From an uncultured Victivallales bacterium (lineage in GTDB: Bacteria; Verrucomicrobiota; Lentisphaeria; Victivallales; UBA1829): 37,481 bases of DNA. The notes beneath the pieces are model-generated. The model saw only the letters and a list, made by a program, of their open reading frames with translations, made no database searches and was not told where the DNA came from. Each line of letters opens with the position of its first letter. The first letter of the stretch is position 1. This document shows positions 16,706 to 24,840 of the stretch, piece after piece. Both the position numbers and the translations under genes were made by a program. Location: positions 1 through 37,481 of the forward strand of contig CAKUJH010000033.1 of assembly GCA_934661375.1 (NCBI GenBank). The letters are read 5' to 3'.

Positions 16706-17878
16706 ATGTTTATGAAAAAACTGATTTTATGCATGACGGCATTCTGTATGGCGATGGGTGTTTTCTGCGGAGAATCCGTGGAAGAACTTGCGGATGCGGA
16801 AGGATTTGTGAGTGTGGATGTGAATGAACTTATGGATGTGTTTTCGTCTGCGAATGAATTTATGGAAGCATTTTCGTCTGCGGGTCGTCGTGACATCACG
16901 AGGCTGTGGGAAGCAGCGGCAAAGTTTATGGTCATTTCGTATTGCGAGGAAAGTGTACTGCATATGAAGACGTTCACGAAAAAGTATTATAAAGCCTCCG
17001 CTGACTGTGACAGGGAGCTGCTCGAAAAACTTTGCCGGGACGTGCTTCCGTACCTGCCGCTGCTGCCGGAGATCCAAGCCAAATGGCTGTGGCGTTATAT
17101 GGTGCACGGTCAATTATGTGCGGCAGCCGGCAACGATAACAAATATGAAGAAAGTGTTTTTCACGGTGAAAAGGCACTGTACGCTGCTGAAAAGTGGGAC
17201 GGCATCCCCGCAGTTCATATCTGGCTGATTCATATACACCTGCTGCATGGTTATGACGGACTCGGAAATAAGAAGAAACGGGATTACCATCGGACTTTCC
17301 TGCTGGAGCAATTCAAAAAAGGTATGAGTTCTATACCGCCAACAGAAAAAGCTGAAATGTTTCTGGCTGGGCTCGGGTTTATATGCCAGAATGAATGTGG
17401 TATACTCTTGCGGCAGAAAAAGTATCAGGAAGCTTTGCCGCTGATACAGCAGCTGAAGATGTTGTATGACAAGAATCCGGAATCTTCAGCGAATACTTAT
17501 TTTTTGGTTTTTGAATGTGCCGCAAATGTTTATGTAAAAATGAAAGATTGGAAATCTGCTAAACTGTATGCGGAGAAAGGGATAGAGGCGATGGGGAAAT
17601 CCGCTGGTCCGATTCATGAATGCTATATCCCGCTGCTGAGAGCATCTATTGCCTTGAAAGAGGAAGAGATCATGCTGCAGAAATCAAAACAGTATCTGGA
17701 AAAATACAAGAACCGTCCGTCCGGCGTAAGGAAGGACGATGTTGCAATTATTCAGTACTGTATGGGGAAACTGTATTTGCGGCAGAATAAAAAAAGCGAG
17801 GCTGAGGAATGTTTCCGGACAGCCTCGAAACAGCGTCCGCTTTCTGAATTGAAAGTGCTGGATACGCTGTTTGATTAA
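16706..17878 (+). CDS. TPR-like protein 2, secreted
   Basis: A 390-residue protein of unknown function with a signal peptide (MFMKKLILCMTAFCMAMGVFCG, residues 1-22). A short near-repeat follows: NELMDVFSSAN then NEFMEAFSSAG, around residues 38-58. The remainder is helical with TPR-like units, ending IIQYCMGKLYLRQNKKSEAEECF. It is a paralogue of the upstream gene. GGGAGG at 16694-16699 selects the ATG at 16706 over the in-frame ATG at 16712. Its stop overlaps the stop of the convergent minus-strand gene (17875-17878). The DNA here reads as more AT-rich than the flanking operons. Confidence 0.78.
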   Translation: MFMKKLILCMTAFCMAMGVFCGESVEELADAEGFVSVDVNELMDVFSSANEFMEAFSSAGRRDITRLWEAAAKFMVISYCEESVLHMKTFTKKYYKASADCDRELLEKLCRDVLPYLPLLPEIQAKWLWRYMVHGQLCAAAGNDNKYEESVFHGEKALYAAEKWDGIPAVHIWLIHIHLLHGYDGLGNKKKRDYHRTFLLEQFKKGMSSIPPTEKAEMFLAGLGFICQNECGILLRQKKYQEALPLIQQLKMLYDKNPESSANTYFLVFECAANVYVKMKDWKSAKLYAEKGIEAMGKSAGPIHECYIPLLRASIALKEEEIMLQKSKQYLEKYKNRPSGVRKDDVAIIQYCMGKLYLRQNKKSEAEECFRTASKQRPLSELKVLDTLFD

Positions 17879-18588
17879 TGAGAATTTTCTCTTTTAAGAA
17901 TTAATTCAATCATCTTCGTGTAACTAAAACACGTATTATTTTTTGCGAAATCTTTACTGTCCTTTGCGAGTTCTACTCCTTTGGTTATCACCCTCTCACC
18001 ATAGTCATCGATGAATTTGCAGATGCCATTTATGTTGAGGAAGAAATCCAGATAAAGATCGATGATATCTCTCACGAACGGCAGATTGAATTCGTTGATT
18101 GCTTTCGCCGCCTTAACTATGCGGTCCATCTTGTTTTTGGCTTCCCACATATCGTTTCTGAATTCCTCTATGGTCCTGGAGCTGTTTGAATCTCTGCCGC
18201 CCGTAAGTGTTATCAGGCCTTTTGCGACCGTGATACGGCAGCGCCATTTCCTGATTATTTTCTTCGCTGCGTCAATGTTTTGCGAGATTTTTCGGAATTT
18301 AGCCAGCATCTTCAGCGTTTTGTTTCTATTCTTCATGAACATATAGATCTCATGTTCTGAAAAAACATGTTTTGCGTGCAGATTTCCTGTTTTTATCCAG
18401 GCATTCCGGAAATTTTTCGCCGCAGCTGCATCAACGTTCCTGTCCGTATGGTCTTCCAATAATATCAGCAGTTCTGTGCGGAGTGAGGCATCAGCCCCGG
18501 CATCTTCCAGTGCATCATCGAGTTTGTCTATGCAGTTCTTGAAATCTTTTGCCGTAGTGATGGTTTTCTGCAGAATCTCATCGGACAT
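17875..18588 (-). CDS. Hypothetical helical protein
   Basis: A 237-residue protein not recognised as any family. It is almost entirely helical, lysine-rich and without a signal peptide. A moderately hydrophobic stretch around INEFNLPFVRDIIDLYLDFFLNINGICKFI (residues ~164-195, quoted in part) could be an amphipathic or buried helix. The ATG at 18588 has GGAGG 6 nt upstream; an in-frame start at 18729 lies inside the preceding gene and is rejected. It overlaps the 150-residue gene before it by 11 nt, so the two form one transcription unit. Confidence 0.65.
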   Translation of the reverse strand: MSDEILQKTITTAKDFKNCIDKLDDALEDAGADASLRTELLILLEDHTDRNVDAAAAKNFRNAWIKTGNLHAKHVFSEHEIYMFMKNRNKTLKMLAKFRKISQNIDAAKKIIRKWRCRITVAKGLITLTGGRDSNSSRTIEEFRNDMWEAKNKMDRIVKAAKAINEFNLPFVRDIIDLYLDFFLNINGICKFIDDYGERVITKGVELAKDSKDFAKNNTCFSYTKMIELILKRENSH

Positions 18589-19027
18589 AATGCACCTCCA
18601 TGCGGATTTGCCAGCCGGGATGTTCATCGCCGAACAGACAGGGGGATGAATATTGAAATTCCAGATGACCGCCGCCGAATTGCGGAAGCCTGCCTTGTTC
18701 ATCCGGCAGCAGGACGGACAGAACTTCATCCAGCAGTTTCAGCTGACTGCGCGGAATTTCCGGCAGCAGATATTCCTGGCGGATCAGATACAGATCCAGA
18801 GTAAGATACCGGGTAAGTCCGCTGTTTTCCTGATGGATGTCCTGCGGAACAAGAATTGCGGCGGGGAAACCGGTCAGATCGGGAAACTGTTCGAACAGGT
18901 CATACGGCTGAGCTGGACGGTTTAGAATCCGGACGGTTTTCAGCAGCGGCTGCTGTTCATTCGTGAGTTTGCCGAGCTGTTCTTTTACGGCGTTCATGAC
19001 AGCGGTTGGGGTGGATGTGGATGGCAT
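18578..19027 (-). CDS. Hypothetical protein, possibly phage tail-terminator-like
   Basis: A 149-residue protein of unknown family. It begins STPTAVMNAVKEQLGKL and contains GFPAAILVPQD and LTLDLYLIRQEY, ending WQIRMEVHYVR. The layout (N-terminal helix, a pro-rich loop, then alternating beta strands of ~150 residues in total) resembles tail-terminator or tail-completion proteins of phages and contractile injection systems, but no other tail gene is present, so this is a weak guess. AAGGAAG precedes the ATG at 19027. It is translationally linked to the following 237-residue gene. Confidence 0.6.
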   Translation of the reverse strand: MPSTSTPTAVMNAVKEQLGKLTNEQQPLLKTVRILNRPAQPYDLFEQFPDLTGFPAAILVPQDIHQENSGLTRYLTLDLYLIRQEYLLPEIPRSQLKLLDEVLSVLLPDEQGRLPQFGGGHLEFQYSSPCLFGDEHPGWQIRMEVHYVR

Positions 19028-19199
19028 ATTTTTCTTCCTTTCCAAAAAGTTTCAGCTGCGGAACCGGTTTATTCCGCATTTCATCCTTACTGCGGAACGT
19101 CAAATGGAAATGAAGGAAAATCAGTATTATGAATGTCAAAGGAACATCAGGCAGATTACTTTTTCCGGGAAAAGATGCTTCTGCTGCATTATAAAAAGT

Positions 19200-19227
19200 T
19201 TGCATTCTCTGAAATGCAGGTTATATT
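19200..19227 (+). promoter_or_regulatory. Promoter with embedded palindrome, putative TA operator
   Basis: TTGCAT (19200-19205) and TATATT (19222-19227) are 16 nt apart. An inverted repeat, TGCATT (19201-19206) and AATGCA (19213-19218), covers the -35 and spacer. A DNA-binding antitoxin occupying it would block RNA polymerase, as in many autoregulated toxin-antitoxin operons. The operator role is inferred. Confidence 0.5.
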
Positions 19228-19277
19228 ATTATATGGATATGTTGAATGGCTGTGATTCAAAATAACAGGAGGTGATT

Positions 19278-19460
19278 ATGGCTATAGAGATCAGACCGAC
19301 ACCGATATTGAAGGCGGCGTCTGCGAAAAGATTGTCTCATATCATGTTTGCCAACCGCCGCCGCAAAGTTGGATTGACGCCCACTCCCGAACTCGCGGAT
19401 TTGACTGCTGCCGTCATGGCATACCAGGAAGAGCAGAAGGTTCAGCGTGTCAAGAAATGA
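19278..19460 (+). CDS. Small protein, candidate antitoxin partner of the GNAT protein
   Basis: A 60-residue basic protein beginning MAIEIRPTPILKAASAKRLS and ending EEQKVQRVKK. AGGAGGT at 19267-19273 selects the ATG at 19278 rather than the in-frame GTG at 19272. No known antitoxin fold is recognised. Its position immediately before, and overlapping, a GNAT protein gene, under a promoter with an embedded palindrome, fits the antitoxin-first order of TacA-TacT-like modules. It could alternatively be an unrelated small accessory protein. Confidence 0.55.
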   Translation: MAIEIRPTPILKAASAKRLSHIMFANRRRKVGLTPTPELADLTAAVMAYQEEQKVQRVKK

Positions 19461-20007
19461 CTTCGAGTATCAGGGCTGGGTTCTGCGGAAAGTAGACGAA
19501 TCTCTGCAGCTTGGCAAGTTTGATTGCGGAGATATTCCCATGAACGTTTATTTCCGCAGACGAAGCAAACAGTTCCGGCGTCATCTTCTGATAGAATCTT
19601 ATCATTTCTGTCCCGCAGAGTATCATGAAGCCGCTCCGATTGTTCTTGTCGATTTATGCAACGATGCAATTCGCCGGGGAGATATAACCGAACCTGATGA
19701 TTTGACGGATCACCGCAAACAGTTTCTGCAGGTTTTTCCCGCTGTTAAAATTGCACGGCTGGGCAGAGATATTCATTTCAAGGGACGGGGAATATCAAAA
19801 CATTTGTTCAATGCCTTGAAGCTGTTTTTCCGGCAGGATAACCGGACTGGATGCCGTTTTCTGACATTGGATGCCTATCAATCCAGAGTTCCGCTGTATG
19901 AAGAATGCGGTTTTATCCGGACATTGGCTCCGGAAGATGAAGTCAGCGGAGATACCGTTCCCATGCTTTTTGATCTTTACTCACTGGCTGTTCCGTCCGG
20001 TAAATGA
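19447..20007 (+). CDS. GNAT-fold acetyltransferase, TacT-like toxin candidate
   Basis: A 186-residue GNAT protein. The N-terminal FDCGDIPMNVYFRRRSKQF (residues ~24-42) closely follows the F-x-CG...LN-x-F/Y-x(n)-A/SxQ pattern of TacT/AtaT-type toxins. The acetyl-CoA-binding motif is KIARLGRDIHFKGRGISKHLF, followed by LTLDAYQSRVPLYEECGFIRT, the usual C-terminal GNAT signature with a tyrosine near the active site. Such toxins acetylate aminoacyl-tRNA. The start is GTG at 19447, with AGAAGG 6 nt upstream; it overlaps the small upstream gene by 14 nt. Ordinary metabolite acetylation remains possible. Confidence 0.68.
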   Translation: MSRNDFEYQGWVLRKVDESLQLGKFDCGDIPMNVYFRRRSKQFRRHLLIESYHFCPAEYHEAAPIVLVDLCNDAIRRGDITEPDDLTDHRKQFLQVFPAVKIARLGRDIHFKGRGISKHLFNALKLFFRQDNRTGCRFLTLDAYQSRVPLYEECGFIRTLAPEDEVSGDTVPMLFDLYSLAVPSGK

Positions 20008-20012
20008 GGTTT

Positions 20013-21041
20013 TCAGAGGCGGGAATCAAAATTGATCCGGGGATCGGCAAGGACGTACAGAATGTCCGCCAGCAGAATTCCCAGCAGAGTCAGGATGCCG
20101 CCGAAAGAAAACAGCGCCATCAGCAGCGGAATGTCCCGGCTGCTTAACGCCAGCATGGATAAAGACCCCATGCCCGGAATGTTGAATACATATTCCACCA
20201 GAATACTGCCCGCCGCCAGCGATGGCAGGATTCCGGCAAACAGGGTAATCATGATGATCATGGCGTTGCGGAAAGCATGTTTCAGAATCACGCGCGGTTC
20301 CGGTACGCCTTTGGCGCGCGCCGTCCGGATGTAATCCTGATGAATCACTTCCAGCATTCCCGACCGGGTGAACCGGGTCAGCCCGGCGAATCCGGCATAA
20401 CTCAAACAGAACACCGGCAGAATGTAATGCAGCAGGGTTTTCCCGATGATTGCCCAGGTGCTCATGCCCGGCACAATGTCCGGCGTCAGCCCTTTGAGGG
20501 GAAACACCGGCATCCAGCCGCCCTTGCAGAACAGCGCCTGAAGCATCAGGGCGGTCCACAGAACGGGCAGGGAATACAGAAAAAACAGAAGAAAGGTAAT
20601 GGTCTGATCGGTTCGGGTATCCGGCCGTACGGCAGAAAAAATTCCCAGCGGAACCGCCAGCAGATAGGTCAGGAAAATCGCCATCAGATTGAGTTTGAGG
20701 GTAACCGGCAGTTTTTCCAGAATCATGGACAGGACGGGGCGTCCCTTGTCGACTGCGGCGGATTCGCCCAGGTCGCCATGCAGAGCCGCCTGAAGCCACA
20801 GGATGAATCCCGTAGTGAGCGGTTTGTCCAGATGCAGTTTTTCCCGCAGAGAATCATTGCGTGCCAGTGCGCTTTTTTCCGCCGCCAGCTGGGTGCCTGC
20901 GCCTTCGCCGAGCATACTGCTTTTGGTCGGGTCGCCCGGCGCCAGACGCATCAGCGCGTAACTGGTCAGCAGAATGACCAGCAGTGTGAGCATTCCCAGC
21001 AGAAAACGTTTCAGCAGATATGCGGCGAATCCGTTTTTCAT
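20013..21041 (-). CDS. ABC transporter permease, OppB/DppB type
   Basis: A 342-residue inner-membrane permease of the oligopeptide/dipeptide/nickel family. It starts with the conserved membrane segment and MRLAPGDP, has a periplasmic loop containing HLDKPL, and the EAA-type cytoplasmic loop in YIRTARAKGVPEPRVILKHAFRNA. Six membrane helices are expected. Its partner permease, ATPases and binding protein are not encoded around it: downstream lies the GNAT module in the opposite direction, and upstream is uppP. GGAGG just before the ATG at 21041 overlaps the uppP stop region. It either works with subunits encoded elsewhere or is an orphan remnant. Confidence 0.88.
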   Translation of the reverse strand: MKNGFAAYLLKRFLLGMLTLLVILLTSYALMRLAPGDPTKSSMLGEGAGTQLAAEKSALARNDSLREKLHLDKPLTTGFILWLQAALHGDLGESAAVDKGRPVLSMILEKLPVTLKLNLMAIFLTYLLAVPLGIFSAVRPDTRTDQTITFLLFFLYSLPVLWTALMLQALFCKGGWMPVFPLKGLTPDIVPGMSTWAIIGKTLLHYILPVFCLSYAGFAGLTRFTRSGMLEVIHQDYIRTARAKGVPEPRVILKHAFRNAMIIMITLFAGILPSLAAGSILVEYVFNIPGMGSLSMLALSSRDIPLLMALFSFGGILTLLGILLADILYVLADPRINFDSRL

Positions 21042-21057
21042 TCCGTCCTCCGGCGGG

Positions 21058-21867
21058 CTATTTCAGCCACATCCAGATCACGACTGCCGCCGCCAGAAGG
21101 ATCCGGTACCAGCCGAACACTTTGAAAGTCCGGGTCCGGATGAAATTCATCAGCCAGGCTATGACGCCCAGCGACACCAGAAACGACATGCCGAATCCAA
21201 CAGCCAGCGCAATCCATTGTTCCCCGGTCATGGCTCCGCCGTGTTTGAGCAGACTGTATCCGGATGCCGCCGCCATGGTCGGAATGGCAAGGAAGAAGGA
21301 AAATTCCGCCGCCAGCGGACGCGCTGCGCCCAGAGCCAGTGCACCGATGATGGTTGCCGCGGAACGGGAAGTTCCCGGAATCATGGCAAGACATTGAATC
21401 AGCCCGATCAGAATGGCTGTTTTATATGGAAGTTCCGCCATGGAATTGACCGGATGACTGGTTCTGCACCAGTCTTCGATGCGAAGCAGCAGAACGCCTC
21501 CGACGAACAATGCGCCGGCAACGACCAGCGGCTGTTCCTGAATGGCTTCCACCCAGCGCGCCGCCAGAAATCCGATGATCAGAATCGGCAATACCCCCGC
21601 TGCGGTCTTGAACCAGATCCCCAGTGTGTCGTTCCGGACAGCACGGTCGCGGAACATTTCCGCCGGAATCAGTTTTTTATGAAAATAGATGACCACCGCC
21701 AGAATGGATGCCAGCTGAATCACCACGTTGAACATTTTGACAAAACCGCCGTTGCCCATGTTCAGGAAATTTCCCATCAGAATCAGATGTCCGGTGCTGC
21801 TGACCGGCAGAAACTCGGTGATTCCCTGTACAATTCCCTGAAGAGCGGCTTTCCAGAAAAGCTCCAT
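21058..21867 (-). CDS. uppP: Undecaprenyl-diphosphatase
   Basis: A 269-residue integral membrane enzyme (BacA type) that dephosphorylates undecaprenyl pyrophosphate to recycle the lipid carrier for cell-wall synthesis. Both signature regions are present: ITEFLPVSSTGHL near residue 17-30 and PGTSRSAATI near the middle, along with eight predicted membrane helices. Length is typical. It sits between a PqiC-like lipoprotein and an OppB permease with very short gaps (5 and 16 nt), so the four minus-strand genes form one operon. Confidence 0.95.
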   Translation of the reverse strand: MELFWKAALQGIVQGITEFLPVSSTGHLILMGNFLNMGNGGFVKMFNVVIQLASILAVVIYFHKKLIPAEMFRDRAVRNDTLGIWFKTAAGVLPILIIGFLAARWVEAIQEQPLVVAGALFVGGVLLLRIEDWCRTSHPVNSMAELPYKTAILIGLIQCLAMIPGTSRSAATIIGALALGAARPLAAEFSFFLAIPTMAAASGYSLLKHGGAMTGEQWIALAVGFGMSFLVSLGVIAWLMNFIRTRTFKVFGWYRILLAAAVVIWMWLK

Positions 21868-21872
21868 CCGGA

Positions 21873-22436
21873 TCAGTTCCTTTCCGTCAGCGTTTCAGCT
21901 TCCGCCGCAATCTGCCGGGCAAAACGCTGGACAGCCTTGCTCATGGCATCCGCAAATGCTTCCGGGCCAGCCTTTTCCATCTTTTCCTTCAGAAGAACTG
22001 TTCTGCCGATTTTATGTTCATTCAGGCGCAGCTGATACCGGATTCCCAGTTCCGCAAAACCGCCGTGCGTTTCAAACAGCAGAACTTCACCCCGCAGCTG
22101 GACCGGATGTTTCTTTTGTACTTTATCATCGGTGCTTTCGCGGTATGCCAGCCGCAGATATTTCGTGACCAGCGAGCCGGGAGTCTGAACCCATTTATGA
22201 AATTCACTGCCGAGTATGACCGTTTCATTTTTCCGCACGGACATGCGGAAGCGTTCGCCGGACATGGTGGTGAATTCCCGTACATCGATCGGCACGGAAG
22301 CAATCTGTTCCGGACATTTCAGATCGAAATAGCGTGTTTCGGTCTGAACCGGTTCGCTCAGCAGAGCGCAGCCGCAGAACAGCGTACTGACCGCGGACAG
22401 AAGAAACAGTTTGCAGAAACAGACAGATTTATTCAT
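21873..22436 (-). CDS. PqiC-like ABC-transport auxiliary lipoprotein
   Basis: A 187-residue probable lipoprotein. The N-terminus is hydrophobic and ends in a lipobox-like LFCGC (cysteine ~22). After it, TETRYFDLKCPEQ followed by a strand, the WVQTPG segment and a long beta-rich region resemble the ABC_trans_aux/PqiC (DUF330) family, where a conserved Y-Y/F-x-L motif and a W-x-x-x-P motif occur. These proteins usually accompany MCE lipid-transport systems, but no MCE protein is in this window. It lies 12 nt after the LysM lipoprotein gene and 5 nt before uppP. Family assignment is by pattern only. Confidence 0.6.
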   Translation of the reverse strand: MNKSVCFCKLFLLSAVSTLFCGCALLSEPVQTETRYFDLKCPEQIASVPIDVREFTTMSGERFRMSVRKNETVILGSEFHKWVQTPGSLVTKYLRLAYRESTDDKVQKKHPVQLRGEVLLFETHGGFAELGIRYQLRLNEHKIGRTVLLKEKMEKAGPEAFADAMSKAVQRFARQIAAEAETLTERN

Positions 22437-22448
22437 GCTTCACTTCCT

Positions 22449-23309
22449 TCAGCGCTGCGGCAGAGCGGGAATGACCAGAGTCTGTCCCACCTGAACCTGG
22501 AGGTTTTTGGAAACCTTGCCGGGGTTGGCGTTGGCAATCAGCCGGAAATATTTAGGCGAGCCGTAATGTTTCCGGGAAATCTTGACCAGCGAATCACCCT
22601 TCTGCACCTTGTAGTAGGTTACTCCTTTGGACTTCGGCTGAGTTGCGGCGGTTTTGGGCTGTGAAGGCTGAGCCGCCGGTTTCGGGGGCGGAGTGGTCTG
22701 CGCCGGCTGTGCGGCTGGCGCCTGAACGGTTTTCGGCGGCTGGGCAGCGGGCTGTCTGGGGGCAGGCTGGTTCTGACGGCTGAGCAGCTGTTTGACCTGA
22801 TCCTGCAAGGTGATCCGGTCATCCCGGAGCCGTTTGATGACTTCCGCCTGTTTGCGGCAGTGTTCCACATACACCTGCAGCCGTTCCTGAACTTTTTTCA
22901 GTTCCTCGTTCGACTGCTGGAGTTCGGGATCGTTCTTGTATTCTTCGCAGAGATTCTTGAACAGATTTTTCCGGGAGGTTTCGACGAAACTGCGGATGTC
23001 CGGGGCATTGGTCGTGTCGTTCGGATTCATCTCCAGATATTTTTCGTAGTGATAGATCGCTTTCAGAGGATCGTTCAGGTTGTCCGCATACAGATTGCCG
23101 AGTTCATAATGGGTAACTGCGGATTTCGGACAGATCAGCAGGAATTCTTCATAGCACCGGGCAGATTCCTGATACTCGCCGGCACTTTTTGCCGTGCCTG
23201 CCTTGACATAAAGCGGATGAGTTTTTTCTTTGCCGACATAATCGCCGCAGGAGGACAGCAGCAGTGCAGCCGCCGCGGCGGACAGCAGCATGATTTTTCT
23301 TTTTTTCAT
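22449..23309 (-). CDS. LysM-domain lipoprotein with TPR and coiled coil
   Basis: A 286-residue envelope lipoprotein. The signal peptide ends in the lipobox LLSSC (cysteine 21). Residues ~35-100 form TPR-like helices (YQESARCYEEFLLICPKSAVTHYELGNLY and following). Residues ~120-175 look like a coiled coil (SNEELKKVQERLQ...). A proline/glutamine/alanine-rich linker (~178-230) leads to a C-terminal LysM domain that begins YYKVQKGDSLVKISRKHYG and should bind peptidoglycan. Together these suggest an outer-membrane-tethered protein reaching the cell wall. It is the first gene of the four-gene minus-strand operon. AAGGGAAA lies before the ATG. Confidence 0.85.
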   Translation of the reverse strand: MKKRKIMLLSAAAAALLLSSCGDYVGKEKTHPLYVKAGTAKSAGEYQESARCYEEFLLICPKSAVTHYELGNLYADNLNDPLKAIYHYEKYLEMNPNDTTNAPDIRSFVETSRKNLFKNLCEEYKNDPELQQSNEELKKVQERLQVYVEHCRKQAEVIKRLRDDRITLQDQVKQLLSRQNQPAPRQPAAQPPKTVQAPAAQPAQTTPPPKPAAQPSQPKTAATQPKSKGVTYYKVQKGDSLVKISRKHYGSPKYFRLIANANPGKVSKNLQVQVGQTLVIPALPQR

Positions 23310-23449
23310 GATTCCGTTTCCCTTTCCAAGATAAAAATGAATTCTGTTCTTTTCCGGATAATATAACTCTTTTTTTTAGGAAAGGAAATACAAAACTGCC
23401 ATTTTCCGTTTTTTTTCCGTTTTTTTTGCAGTCGCGGCAGCCGTCCGCA

Positions 23450-23477
23450 TTGAAAAAACGTTCAGGTATGCTAAAGT
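23450..23477 (+). promoter_or_regulatory. Promoter for the amino-acid permease/serine dehydratase operon
   Basis: TTGAAA (23450-23455) and TAAAGT (23472-23477) are 16 nt apart, with TGC before the -10. Just upstream, two TTTTCCGTTTTTTTT units lie in direct repeat (around 23402-23427). Confidence 0.55.
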
Positions 23478-23520
23478 GAATCTCCGGAGCATTCCGGAAA
23501 TATCAGACAGAGGGGGGACA

Positions 23521-24822
23521 ATGAACAGATCAGGTTTATTTGTGGTCGGGATTGCCGGACTGGTGATCGGCAATCTGATTGGTGCGGGAATTCTGGCACT
23601 GCCGGTCAGTCTGGGACTGGCGGGGGCGGTGCCGTCCCTGATTCTGATGCTGCTGTACGGCGGCATGATGCTGTTCACTGCGGAAGTTCTGGCGCGTGAA
23701 TCTGCGGCTGCCCGGAGTGCGGCATTTGATTTCCCCACTCTGTACGGAAAACACCTCGGACGCATCGGCAAATGGATTGCGGTAATCACCAACGGCATTA
23801 TTCTGTACGGACTGCTGATCGCCTACCTTTCCGGCGGAACACAGATTCTGGCGGATGTGCTGAATGTTTCCGGTTCGTCGCGGTGGCTGATTCTCTGTTT
23901 TGCGGCGGTACTGAGTCTGGCTGCCATGATGAACCTTGCGGTTGTCCGCAAGTACAACACGCTGCTGATCGGCGGTCTGCTGGCGGCGTTTGTTCTGCTG
24001 ATTGTGCTGAGTGCGCCGAAGATCCGGCTGGCTCCGCTGCTGGAACAGCACTGGCAATACAGCGGGCTGGCAATTCCGCTGATTGTGACGGCGTGTCATT
24101 TTCATAATATCATACCGGCTCTGTGCGGCAGTGCGCGCTGGGAACTGGCACCTCTGCGCAAAGCTATGGTGATCGGCATGACGGCTGCGCTGGTGATGAA
24201 TCTGGTCTGGACCGTCTGCGGGATTGGCAGTCTGCCCCGGCACGGAACGGACGGTCTGGTTCCGGCATATCTGAACAGTCTTCCGGCGACGGTACCGATG
24301 CGCAATGTGCTTCAGCAGCCGCTGTTTACCGCAGCGGCAGTGTTCTTTTCCATTACGGCGATAGCGACGTCGTTCATAGCCAACGGGATCGGTTTGCAGA
24401 GCTTTGTGCGGGATCTGCTGTACAACTCTTTCCGTTTCCGGAATCCGCATCTGGTGCGGCTGCTGACTTTTGCGCCGCCGGCGGCGGTTGCCTTGTTCTG
24501 GCCGCATATATTCATCCGGGCATTGGATATTGTCGGCGGGATCGGCATCGTTACTTTGTTCGGCATACTGCCCTGTCTGATTGCGGTCCGCAGCCGGGAA
24601 TATTCCTGGTGGTTCCATCTGCTGGGGGCATTTTTCCTGCTGCCGGCGGTGTTTGCTCTGCTGGTGGTGCTGGGTTCTCACTGCGGCATCCGTTTTCTGT
24701 CCCCGGATCCCGTGCTGGAATGTGCTGAACGGCATCCGGGGCAGGAATTCCGGGTAACGTATCATGAGAACTGCACGGCAGACGAAACGGATCCCGGTCA
24801 TTTTCATCAGGTGATCAGGTGA
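23521..24822 (+). CDS. HAAAP-family amino-acid permease (TyrP/SdaC superfamily)
   Basis: A 433-residue inner-membrane proton symporter of the hydroxy/aromatic amino-acid permease family. The N-terminal VIGNLIGAGILALPVSLGLAG is the hallmark first helix, and about eleven helices follow. The aromatic-amino-acid (TyrP/Mtr) branch looks closest by eye, but the gene is followed at 18 nt by L-serine dehydratase, which favours serine as substrate (as in SdaC). The ATG at 23521 is preceded by AGAGGGGGG; the longer start at 23476 is rejected because it overlaps the promoter. Confidence 0.82.
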   Translation: MNRSGLFVVGIAGLVIGNLIGAGILALPVSLGLAGAVPSLILMLLYGGMMLFTAEVLARESAAARSAAFDFPTLYGKHLGRIGKWIAVITNGIILYGLLIAYLSGGTQILADVLNVSGSSRWLILCFAAVLSLAAMMNLAVVRKYNTLLIGGLLAAFVLLIVLSAPKIRLAPLLEQHWQYSGLAIPLIVTACHFHNIIPALCGSARWELAPLRKAMVIGMTAALVMNLVWTVCGIGSLPRHGTDGLVPAYLNSLPATVPMRNVLQQPLFTAAAVFFSITAIATSFIANGIGLQSFVRDLLYNSFRFRNPHLVRLLTFAPPAAVALFWPHIFIRALDIVGGIGIVTLFGILPCLIAVRSREYSWWFHLLGAFFLLPAVFALLVVLGSHCGIRFLSPDPVLECAERHPGQEFRVTYHENCTADETDPGHFHQVIR

Positions 24823-24840
24823 ACAGAATTGGAGAAACGA

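Noticed and set aside
18578..20007. Prophage remnant
   Set aside because: Only one protein vaguely resembles a tail protein; no capsid, terminase, portal or lysis genes, and the nearby GNAT pair looks like a TA module.
23402..23427. Two TTTTCCGTTTTTTTT units as a CRISPR or satellite repeat
   Set aside because: Only two short T-rich units; compatible with a chance tandem duplication in an intergenic region.
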